Assembly: GCA_963817395.1 (NCBI GenBank)
Contig: CAWFOC010000003.1
Location: 248,001 to 312,000, forward strand
Source: CAWGYQ01 sp963817395
GTDB taxonomy: Bacteria; Acidobacteriota; Vicinamibacteria; Vicinamibacterales; CAVPJW01
DNA length: 64,000 nucleotides
Direction of reading: 5' to 3'
The notes under the pieces were generated by a model. The model saw nothing but the letters and a program-made list of their open reading frames with translations, had not been told where the DNA came from and ran no database searches. The translations under genes were made by a program, and so were the position numbers. This document shows positions 18,185 to 26,492 of the stretch, one piece after another. Every line of letters starts with the position of its first letter. Position 1 is the stretch's first letter.

Positions 18185-20223
18185 CAGCAGATCCCGCCAA
18201 TTCTCTGCCGCCGTCCTGCGGCGTCGTCACCCGGACCGCCGACTCCGATCGCGGCGGTGGTTCAATCCAGCGGACGTTTCGGAAAGCAATCGTAATCTTC
18301 CGTCTATCGGATCTTGAAGCACGGAATGGTGGTTCGATCGTTCTGAAGATGAGCGCATGATCCCCTCGGTCGAGCCGCCAGGGCCCGAGCCGGTAGGGCG
18401 AGTTCCCAACAGGGATGCGCAGCCGCTCGATGGGCGCTCCGTCGAGGCTGACCTCGAGCGTGCGAGGCGCACCGATAGACTCGAGCTCGATCGCGAGCTC
18501 GACGAGACGTGCCTGACTCGTGGTATTGCGAACCTGCCAGCGGCCCTCGGGGCCCATCCACTGCCACCGATCCTGTTCACGAATCTCGAAGTCGTGAAAG
18601 CCGTCGGCATCCAAGGTCACCACCGGAGGAATCTGAGCGACCACGGCGTAGACACGCGAGTCGGAAAACTCTGCGAGGAGTCTGAGGCCCGCCTCCGGTG
18701 TGCCTGCCGCGGGGGCTATTTGCGACCTGCGGTCCACGACATGCGTATAGCCCAACGCAGCCAGTTTCGGACCCAGATCTGGATCGCCGCACGTCTCGAC
18801 CACATCAGCGAAGTACGTCAGACGCCTTCGCATCAGCCAGTCGACCCGGATATCCGAAAGCCTCTGGCGGCCGCACTCCAGCGTCCGCTGGTCGGGCCAC
18901 CGATCGGCCAGCCATCGATGCCCTCGAGTGGGCAACACGTCGCGCGCACGGGCCGGCAGCGGCCAGTACCTCGAACCCCGCGATCACCACACACACGACG
19001 GCCACGGCAGTACCGGCGCGTGATCGCGTGAGCAACGCGACGGCCGCGCCTGCAGCCAGAGCCACACCGAGGTGCGTGAGCAGGGCGAAGCGGGCATAGG
19101 AGCGGAACATGGGCAACACGCCATGGAGCCAGCACGCCGGAGCCAGCGACCCCGGAGAACACGCCGAGGCCGCGGGTCCCACCGACACGACCGCGGCCAC
19201 AAACGCCACGATCGCGAAGGCCACGATCGGACGCAAGTGCGGTTCCTTGCGCCATCGAGTGACAGCGGCCAGACTCGCTGCAAGGGCCAGGAACAGGAGC
19301 GCGTAGCTCACGAACACCTGCTGTTCGAGCAGGGCGTTGCCGATGTCGGCCCGAACGAAGATGTCCCGCGCCCTGGGTCCCAAGAGCGCGTGATCGACCG
19401 GAGGTACGAAATACGCCCACCAGCGGGCGCTGAAGTCCGCAACGTCCGAGATCGGAAAGGCAAACCGGGACTCGCTCGACAGGAGCCTCGGGTATCGCCA
19501 GACCATCGTGCCCAGACCAATCGAACCGACACCCGCGAGGACGGCCGCGGGGCGCCACAAGGCGCCAAATTGCCGCCCGGCATGTGGGCTCGTCCACCAA
19601 TAAGCGATCAATGCGACCGGAGTGATCACGGCGCCGAGCAGGCCCGCGTAGAAATTGGAGAGCACGAGCGCGCCAGACGCCGCGACCAGCCAGAACGCAC
19701 GGACAAGCGACGGACGATCGACCATCGCGCACAGGGCCAGCAGATAGAGCGGAATCCATTGCGTCTGCGCGATGTGCACGTGATAGGCCGCGTGCGCGAC
19801 GTGCAGGGGCGCGAACGCAAACGCCAGCCCGGCGACGAGCGCCGGCACATGCGGGAGGCCCAGATAGCGTCCCAGTGCATAGCTCGTCGCCGTGCTCAAC
19901 GGGAACGAGAGCAAGACCAACGTGTTGTACGCGGCCACCGGATCCATCACGCGGGCCAGCAGCCAACCCACCCAGTCGGTCAAAGGCTGCAGGTAGGGGC
20001 CCGACGCACTTGCGCCGGCCATCTGCCACATGACTGTGAACGGGTCGTGGTGACGGCCGACGATCTCGCTGCCAAAGATGGCCGTGGTCGGCGACACCAC
20101 GACCGGCCACGCGACAATGACCGTTAGAACGGTACCGACGCCGAAGGCGAGGCAGGTCCCAAACGCCGCACTTCGGCGAGGATTGACTCCGGCGCCGGAT
20201 GACGTGACCGGCTGGCTTCTCAT
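18168..20223 (-). CDS. Polytopic membrane protein (GT-C/YfhO-like), frameshift near 18930
   Basis: About 680 residues. Around 11-12 hydrophobic segments fill the first ~430 residues (SYALGRYLGLPHVPALVAGLAF and later segments), with a periplasmic-type HHDPFTVMWQ near the N-terminus. The organisation recalls GT-C glycosyltransferases or YfhO-like membrane proteins, but I see no decisive motif. After a one-base shift near 18930, a soluble C-terminal domain follows (GYTHVVDRRSQ, later a beta-rich part with TLEVSLDGAPIERLRIPVG). The ATG at 20223 is taken because the hydrophobic region begins soon after it. It overlaps the exosortase start by 17 bp and probably supports surface glycan or cargo maturation. 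Confidence 0.6.
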
Positions 20224-20281
20224 AGACGCCCTGATCGGGTCGAACAGAAACGGCTGCGGTCTCGGCCCGCGTGCGGTGCCG

Positions 20282-21016
20282 TCAGGTCGTCGCTCGGCCC
20301 AACGACCGCACTGCCTTCGTCGCGACGAACAGGAGCGCGAGCGCCAGCACGAGGAACCACAGCGTCCCCATCGTCGGAACGTCTGATTCGAGCACGAGGA
20401 ACATAGAATCCACGTGGACGTCGTAGTCGCCGGGGATGAAATCAACGTCATCCGGGTCGACCGGCCCCGGGTCGATTTCCTCAATTCCGGTGACCGCGAT
20501 GATGAAGGCAGCAACAGCACCAGGCGGGGCCACCGCCGAGTGGCTGATCCCCTCAAAATCCTCGGTTGACCCTACCGACCCAGCGGCGACAGTTTCGAGC
20601 TCACCATCCTCGTTGCAGTCCGAGTTGCTGTTCCAGCCAATCGCAATGCCGGTGAACCCTTCACTCGGTCGGATTGTATTCAGGACTCGGCCGCCGAAGG
20701 AGTACTCGCCGCCCGCGACGATGCCGTCTATACACTGAATCACGATTGTCCCCTCGTCACCGTCGTCGTCGTCCGAGATCTCCGTTTGCAGGCGGGCCGA
20801 ACCGGGGTCCGGCGATCCTGCCGAGGAATCGAATGTCGCATTGCCGTCCCAGCCATTCAGGTTCGAACTGAAGTTGGGATTGTCGAGCAGATTTTGCGCG
20901 GCGGCTGGCAGCGGGATGGCGATCAAGACGAGGGATAGCACGACCATGGCCCAGGCGGATCGTAAGACGCCGGGCGCAACACCCATTGGGGACGACGGGG
21001 ATTCGAGAAGGCTCAT
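20282..21016 (-). CDS. Exported protein with C-terminal IPTL/PEP-CTERM-like sorting tail
   Basis: 244 residues. The ATG at 21016 has an excellent AGGAAGGAG site. A signal peptide (about residues 17-40, ending PAAAQ) precedes a mature domain starting NLLDNPNFSSNLNGWDG, typical of jelly-roll carbohydrate-binding-like domains, and a very acidic DDDDGDEG stretch. The C-terminus is tripartite: VPTMGTLW motif, hydrophobic helix LVLALALLFVATKAV, then a basic RSLGR tail. That layout matches IPTL-CTERM exosortase substrates, with VPTM as a variant of IPTL. It is the likely cargo of the tandem exosortase, two genes downstream on the same strand. Confidence 0.75.
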   Translation of the reverse strand: MSLLESPSSPMGVAPGVLRSAWAMVVLSLVLIAIPLPAAAQNLLDNPNFSSNLNGWDGNATFDSSAGSPDPGSARLQTEISDDDDGDEGTIVIQCIDGIVAGGEYSFGGRVLNTIRPSEGFTGIAIGWNSNSDCNEDGELETVAAGSVGSTEDFEGISHSAVAPPGAVAAFIIAVTGIEEIDPGPVDPDDVDFIPGDYDVHVDSMFLVLESDVPTMGTLWFLVLALALLFVATKAVRSLGRATT

Positions 21017-21069
21017 CGGCGGACTCCTTCCTATCGAGCGCGTTACGCTCAGTTTCTTGGTTCGCAAAT

Positions 21070-21109
21070 CTAGCTGAACCATTCGCGGGAATCCTAGCTG
21101 AACCATTCG
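21070..21109. repeat. Two exact 16-bp direct repeats, 24-bp period
   Basis: CTAGCTGAACCATTCG occurs at 21070-21085 and again at 21094-21109. On the minus strand each copy reads as the last codons of the decayed cargo copy (EWFS then stop), so the second looks like a slippage or recombination scar in front of the intact cargo gene. Confidence 0.75.
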
Positions 21110-21255
21110 TCAAAAGCAACGCGCTCGGGCGCAGGCCCCGGATCGATTTCCTCAATACCGGTGATCGCGACCATTAGGGCAGAAGCCTTACTAGCCGGAG
21201 CGACCGCCGGCCGCTGATCGCCTCGAAGCTGCGGTTGACGTTGTCCCAGCGACGA
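21095..21255 (-). pseudogene. Decayed partial copy of the exosortase cargo gene
   Basis: The minus strand encodes, in two frames, pieces matching the C-terminal half of the intact cargo: SFEAIS versus DFEGIS, then a different frame with AVAP and VAITGIEEIDPGP versus IAVTGIEEIDPGP. It ends FDEWFS without the hydrophobic sorting tail. The frame change and missing ends mark it as a remnant of a tandem duplicate. The rest of the 467-base gap between the cargo and the M14 peptidase gene shows no intact gene. Confidence 0.6.
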
Positions 21256-21483
21256 AGAACTCCGCTCGCTGGAACCGCGAGAGGTCCTAGACCTGGTCGA
21301 GGATGTCTTGTCGCAGCAGATTCGAGTCACGACGGACTCGACATCCCCGCCATCGCCGTGGTCTCTTTCCCACAGACTGCTGGATCCGTTGTGTCGAATG
21401 GCCGATCCCGATGGCTCACGCGCCGCGAACGAACTCACCTGCTATCATTTCGCTGGCGGTCACACAGACCGATCGGAGCAGTC

Positions 21484-24123
21484 ATGCGCCCGGGATCGTT
21501 CGGAATCTTCAACAGGACTTCTGTCGTTTCTGCGCGAGTTTCCCTTCTTCTATGCTGCCTGCTTCTCGCCGTCGCGGAAGCCGGTGCTCAGGTCCGGGCG
21601 CCGGAGGCTTTCTTCGGCTTCCGGATGGGCGCAGACGGCCGCCTCGCAGCCTGGGACGACATCGTTCGCTATTTCGAAGAGGTGTCCGCGCGATCCGATC
21701 GTGTGGAGCTCGTCGACATCGGCTCGACGACAGAGGGCAACCGGATGATTGCCGCGATCGTCAGCGCGCCGGAGAATATCCGGTCGCTGCCGGCCATTCA
21801 GGCTGCCAACCGGCGGCTGGCGAATCCCGCCGCACTCCAGCCTGAGGAAGCCGCCGAGCTCGCGGCCACGCAGAAGGCCATTGTCGCCATCGGCTGCAGC
21901 ATTCACGCCACCGAGATTGGCGCCACGCAGGCCGCCAGCGAGCTCCTGCACGAGCTGGCCACTGCCACGGATGCGGAAACACTCGCCGTGCTCCGCGACG
22001 TGGTTCTCGTCCTGATTCCCTCCCTCAACCCGGATGGCCATCGGCTGGTCGTGGACTGGTACGAGAAGCAGCGCGGCACCTCGTTCGAAGGTGCGCCGAT
22101 GCCCTGGCTGTATCACAAGTACGCGGGCCATGACATCAACCGCGACGCGTTCATGTTGAACATGGTCGAGAACCGCAACCTCGCGCGGTTCTTCTACAAC
22201 GTCTGGCACCCGCAGGTCTTTCTGACCATGCACGAGATGGGACAGAGAGGGCCGCGGTTTTTCGTGCCGCCCAACTACGACCCGATCGATCCCAACTATG
22301 ACCCGCTCATCTGGCGGCAGGCCGGGCTTCTTGGTCATGCCATGGCGTTGTCGCTCGAGCAGGACAACCGATCGGGAGTCGTCCAGAACGCGATGTTCGA
22401 CTACTACTGGCCGGGGTATGAAGATTCCGCGCCGCTCGGTCACAACACGGTGTGTCTACTGACCGAAGTGGCGAGCGTTCGCATCGCGTCGCCCGTCACG
22501 ATCTCGAGCGACGAGCTCACCGGATCGCCGCGGGGGCTGCCCGAGTACCGCAAGACCGTCAACTTTCCCAACCCGTGGCCCGGCGGCACTTGGGCCCTGC
22601 GCGACATCGTCGACTACAACCTGAGCGCCGTGCGGGGGCTGTTGCAGGGTGCCTCGCGATATCGAGAGATCCTCGTCAGGAATTTCTATGCGATGGGACG
22701 GCGCGCGATCGAGGCGGGCCGAAAGGGAGGCCCCTACGCGTATCTCATCCGGCCGGATCAGCACGATCCGCACGCCGCCTCCAAGCTGACGAACCTGCTG
22801 CTTGAATCGAAGGTCGACGTCGATCAGGCGCTCGAGCCTTTCGAAGCCGCCGGCTCAGTCCACCCGACTGGCACCGTCATCGTCTTCATGGCGCAGCCAT
22901 TCCGCGCCTACGTGAAGACGCTGTTCGAGCGGCAGGACTACCCCGTCGGCCGTTCCGCCCCCGGCGCGCCGCCGGATCGTCCGTATGACGTCGCCGGATG
23001 GACGTTGCCGCTTCAGATGGGCGTCACGGTCGTCACCATCGAGCAGAGCTTCGAGCCGCCGGCCATGACGCGGCTCGAGCGCGCGGTGGTGCCCCCGACG
23101 CCGGTGTGGGGTGAGCGCCGGCCGTCATACTTTCTCGTCGATACGCGTGGCACGGGCGGCGCGATCGCCATCAATCGGGCGCTCAAAGCCGGACTCGACG
23201 CCAAGTGGCTGGCTGCCCCGTTCGAAATGGAAGGCTATGTCTACCCTGCCGGATCGCTCGTGGTCGGCGCCTCGAAAATGGCGCGGGCCGTGGTCGAGCG
23301 CGCAGCCTCCGAGCTCGGTCTCCGGGTGGCAGGCGCGAAGGGTCGGCCGCCTGCCACGGCGACACCGCTACGCTCGGCGCGGGTTGGCCTCTACAAGCCC
23401 TGGGTGGACAACATCGACGAGGGGTGGACGCGCTGGCTGCTCGAACAGTACGAGTTTCCGTTCCAGACGATGACGGATGCTGACATCCGCCGCGGAGCGT
23501 TGCGCAGCTACGTGGACGTCATCATTCTTCCCGATGCGCCACCGGATCGACTCATGTCCGGGCATTCACCCGGAACGATGCCCCCCGAATACACCGGGGG
23601 CCTGGGTCAGGAAGGTGTGGAGGGACTGGTGGCGTTCGTCAGGGCCGGTGGCACACTCGTGACGCTCGACTCGGCGGGCGGACTGGCTATCGACGCACTC
23701 GGACTCCCTGTCCGCGACGTGGCACGTGAGACGAACTCCAATCACTTCTTCTGTCCCGGGTCCCTTCTTCGCCTCCATCTTGATCCGATGCTGCCTCTGG
23801 CGTACGGGATGCCGTCGGAGACCGCCGGCGTCTTTGCATACAGCTCGGCCTACGAGGTGCGGGCCCCGGCGGCGGACAGCGCGCAGGGTCACGCGGCAGG
23901 CGCCGCGAGCCCGAATCTTCAGGTCGTCGGCCGCTATGCGCCCCGCGACCTCCTGATGAGCGGATGGTTGCAGGGCGAATCGGTCATCGCCAATCGGGCG
24001 GCCGTCATCGACGCGCGCGTGGGTCTCGGCCGCGTCGTGCTCATCGGATTTCGGGCCCAGCATCGCGCGCAATCACTCGCGACGTTCCGGTTGTTGTTCA
24101 ACGCCATCTTCTCGTCACGCTGA
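21484..24123 (+). CDS. Secreted M14-family zinc carboxypeptidase, large
   Basis: 879 residues from the ATG at 21484, which directly precedes a signal peptide (SLLLCCLLLAVAEAGAQ). The M14 domain follows: IGCSIHATEIGATQ supplies the HxxE zinc pair, PSLNPDGH and DINRDAF the substrate pocket, FLTMHEMGQRG the third zinc His, and LLTEVAS a candidate catalytic Glu. The remaining ~500 residues include a glutamine-amidotransferase-like or Rossmann-like segment (YVDVIILPDAPPDRL, then VRAGGTLVTLDSAGG) typical of these long secreted M14 proteins. It probably degrades peptides outside the cytoplasm. Not clearly part of an operon. Confidence 0.88.
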   Translation: MRPGSFGIFNRTSVVSARVSLLLCCLLLAVAEAGAQVRAPEAFFGFRMGADGRLAAWDDIVRYFEEVSARSDRVELVDIGSTTEGNRMIAAIVSAPENIRSLPAIQAANRRLANPAALQPEEAAELAATQKAIVAIGCSIHATEIGATQAASELLHELATATDAETLAVLRDVVLVLIPSLNPDGHRLVVDWYEKQRGTSFEGAPMPWLYHKYAGHDINRDAFMLNMVENRNLARFFYNVWHPQVFLTMHEMGQRGPRFFVPPNYDPIDPNYDPLIWRQAGLLGHAMALSLEQDNRSGVVQNAMFDYYWPGYEDSAPLGHNTVCLLTEVASVRIASPVTISSDELTGSPRGLPEYRKTVNFPNPWPGGTWALRDIVDYNLSAVRGLLQGASRYREILVRNFYAMGRRAIEAGRKGGPYAYLIRPDQHDPHAASKLTNLLLESKVDVDQALEPFEAAGSVHPTGTVIVFMAQPFRAYVKTLFERQDYPVGRSAPGAPPDRPYDVAGWTLPLQMGVTVVTIEQSFEPPAMTRLERAVVPPTPVWGERRPSYFLVDTRGTGGAIAINRALKAGLDAKWLAAPFEMEGYVYPAGSLVVGASKMARAVVERAASELGLRVAGAKGRPPATATPLRSARVGLYKPWVDNIDEGWTRWLLEQYEFPFQTMTDADIRRGALRSYVDVIILPDAPPDRLMSGHSPGTMPPEYTGGLGQEGVEGLVAFVRAGGTLVTLDSAGGLAIDALGLPVRDVARETNSNHFFCPGSLLRLHLDPMLPLAYGMPSETAGVFAYSSAYEVRAPAADSAQGHAAGAASPNLQVVGRYAPRDLLMSGWLQGESVIANRAAVIDARVGLGRVVLIGFRAQHRAQSLATFRLLFNAIFSSR

Positions 24124-24139
24124 GAGCTCGACTCTTCTT

Positions 24140-24370
24140 CGGCACGCCACGTGCCTTGTCGCCTGGCCGGGCGTCTCGGTTCCCGCCAATGCGCGTCAGG
24201 CGCGATTGACGGAATGCAGAAACTGATCGCCACTCCGCGTTTAAGGTGGCAGAACCTTCAGTCAGTCTCGTTCCGGGCGACTACGTCCGGCTGCGCGGCG
24301 ATCGCTGGCGCGTCGAAAGGCTCTGGCCATACGACGACTGCGCGCGACTAGACCTGTGCGGTGTCGGGGG
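24140..24370 (+). repeat. Imperfect direct repeat copy A (helicase leader and first codons)
   Basis: This segment is closely similar, with scattered differences and small indels, to 26258-26492 in the same orientation. Shared landmarks in order are CGGCACGCCAC, GCGTCTCGGTTCCCG, GCAGAAACTGATCGC, and then the start and first ~42 codons of the helicase. The two copies flank the sulfatase-like gene. Confidence 0.75.
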
Positions 24371-24500
24371 GGAAGAATCGGGGCGGAGGTTGTCTTTCGC
24401 CCGCAAGGCTGGACTCTTCTGGACGGCGTCGTCTCGATCGCGATCGACGGCCGCGATGCGTCGCTCCCCAGGCGAGCGATCGGCCCGCTCGTTAGCTTAA
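24246..24500 (+). pseudogene. Truncated duplicate of the helicase N-terminus
   Basis: An open frame of 84 codons from a GTG. Residues 1-42 match the intact helicase start except for a few conservative changes (MAEPSVSLVPGDYVRLRGDR). Similarity ends at a run of G residues near 24366-24372 and the sequence becomes Arg/Ser-rich. It has no helicase domain. It is probably a relic of a second helicase or of an unequal tandem duplication. Confidence 0.65.
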
Positions 24501-26167
24501 CGGCAACTTCCTGCCCAGCTCATACTTCCCGTGACGGACAACGTACTCGTCCAGCCGCTTCTGCCAGTGCCGGTACGTGTAGCACCTGCGCACGCGATCC
24601 GGCCCGGGCGGCGAGGCCAACACGTCCACTCCCTCAAGCCCGCCGACGCCGGCGATTCCCACCGCGCCCAGGATGGTAGGGCTAATGTCCAGCAACTGCG
24701 TGGGGGATTCCGGGACGTCGTAGCCTTGATGGTGCGGCGGCTTGATGAGCAGGGCTGCTCGCGTGCGCTCCATCACGCCCGCCAACGGGCGGCGCTCTTC
24801 CGAGTTGTTGTCCGGATGGCTGGTCCAGTTATCGAGCGCAAAGCCGTGGTCGCCATGGACGATCAGCATCGAGTCGTCGTACCGTCCGAGCCGCTTCAGT
24901 TCCGCAACCAGCTCGCCCACCAGCCTGTCGATCAGGCCCAAGTGCCCCTGGCGCGTGCCCTGCTTGGGGATCACGTACTCGGCGTTCTCGGTCATCATGT
25001 ACGGCTCGTGCGGCAGCATCATGTGGACATACGTGTAGTTCCCATTCGGCCGGGTCCGTTGGATTCCGGCCACCATTTCTCGGAACTGCCTCGTGGAATA
25101 GAACGCCCAATGGCCGCGCGACGGCGGCGCTGCGTGCAGTCTACGGTCCTCCTCGTCAGGGGCGTAGAGCCTCGAACCCACCCAAGCCGGGTAGCAAAGC
25201 AGCTTCACGAGCTGCAGGAACTCTTGCAAGTCTTGCTGGCGTGCCCCGCCGCTCGCATATTCCTCGGCGACGTCCCGTTGCGTTCGCACGTAGTCTACAA
25301 AGGGAGACTGCTTCCATTCCGTCGCGCGGACACCGTCACCAAACACGCGCACGCGGTAGCCGTTCGCGCGCAACGTCTTCATCAGCCCGTCATGTTCGTA
25401 TCGCAGTCTCCAATCGTGGAATTTGAGCTCGGGAGCATACAGCGTACTCGATGAAAAAGCTGGCGACCGAGAGCGACGTGACGTCGTAATTGGAGATGTT
25501 GTTCTTGAACCAGATGAAATCGTCGAACGGCGCGATGCCCCTGGCCTCTCGCATCCTGCCGTACTCGTCCGCCTGGTAGCCATCGAAGACAACCTGGTAC
25601 ACGTCGGCTTTCGAGCTCTGTGGCACGACCGCTTTGCCCGCCAGCAGTGCGTCCGCCTCCGCGCTCTCCGCGCGGCCGGCCAGAACAGCAAGGGTGGAGA
25701 CGGAAAAGACAATCGTGCAAATGCCAGTCAGCACGTTCGCTTCTTCCGCTCGCAGTACCAGCAGGATGACCAGGGCGCACGTGAAGGTTAAGGCCTCCAG
25801 TGCCACATAACCCAAGGCGGGTGCCATCAGCGGATTGGAGCCATCCAGTTCACCGAGCGACAAGGGGAAGGCGATGTCGCGGATCACGACGAACAAGGCG
25901 TACGCGGCAGGAACCGCCCACAGTAGCTTTCCCGCGGTGCGGACCCCACTGCAGCCCGACGAACAACGCGGCACACAACACCACGCCGAGGGCCACCAGA
26001 GTGGCCAGGCCCTCGCGCCCCCCGGTCAGATTCTCGGCGTTGCCCGTGTACAGGTTGGCGGCCATCTGCATCAGCACCGCCGCGGGAAGACCAGCGGCGA
26101 GTAGCCGCATCCACCACCGCGAACCTGGATGCCGGCGATCCAGCTCGCCCGGTTCGATGTTGGCCAC
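24492..26167 (-). CDS. Membrane sulfatase / LTA-synthase-like alkaline-phosphatase-superfamily protein, two frameshifts
   Basis: Read across shifts near 25930 and 25440, this gives about 555 residues. The N-terminal third has several membrane segments (LLAAGLPAAVLMQMAANLY, then ALFVGLQWGP and further ones). A periplasmic domain begins ADVYQVVFDGYQADEY and continues with YVHMMLPHEPY, MLIVHGDHGFALD (HGDHG is the superfamily metal site), ALLIKPPHHQGYD and LLDISPTILGAVGI. The GTG at 26167 follows a GAGGGGGAG site. The usual catalytic Thr/Ser/Cys is not obvious, although DVYQVVFDGY could occupy that position. It likely hydrolyses or transfers phosphate or sulfate on envelope glycans. It sits between the two copies of the helicase-leader repeat. 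Confidence 0.7.
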
Positions 26168-26257
26168 GGGTGCAACCTCCCCCTCACGACAGCGCGGATA
26201 AAGCCCTGTCTGCGGCCGATTATCGCCAAGGTGGGCGGGACCGCCAAAGGGAAATGA

Positions 26258-26492
26258 CGGCACGCCACTTGCCTTTTCAACTGGCCGAGCGTCTCGGTTC
26301 CCGTCAACGCGCGCATGCGCGGAGGACGGTGGAGGGAACGCAGAAACTGATCGCAACTCCGCGTTTGCACTGTGGCAGAACCCTCAGTAAGCCTGATTCC
26401 CGGCGACTACGTCCGGCTGCGCGGTGATCGCTGGCGCGTCGAACGGCTCTGGCCATACGACGACTGCGCGCGAATCGACGTGTGCGGTGTCG
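26258..26492 (+). repeat. Imperfect direct repeat copy B (intact helicase leader)
   Basis: Counterpart of 24140-24370. Copy B covers the region upstream of and into the intact helicase gene and therefore probably includes its promoter. The differences between copies are spread over the whole length, which argues against a very recent duplication. Confidence 0.75.

Noticed and set aside
24126..26371. An insertion sequence between the two helicase-leader repeats
   Set aside because: No transposase, terminal inverted repeats or target-site duplication is visible; the only gene is the sulfatase-like protein and the repeats are diverged direct repeats.
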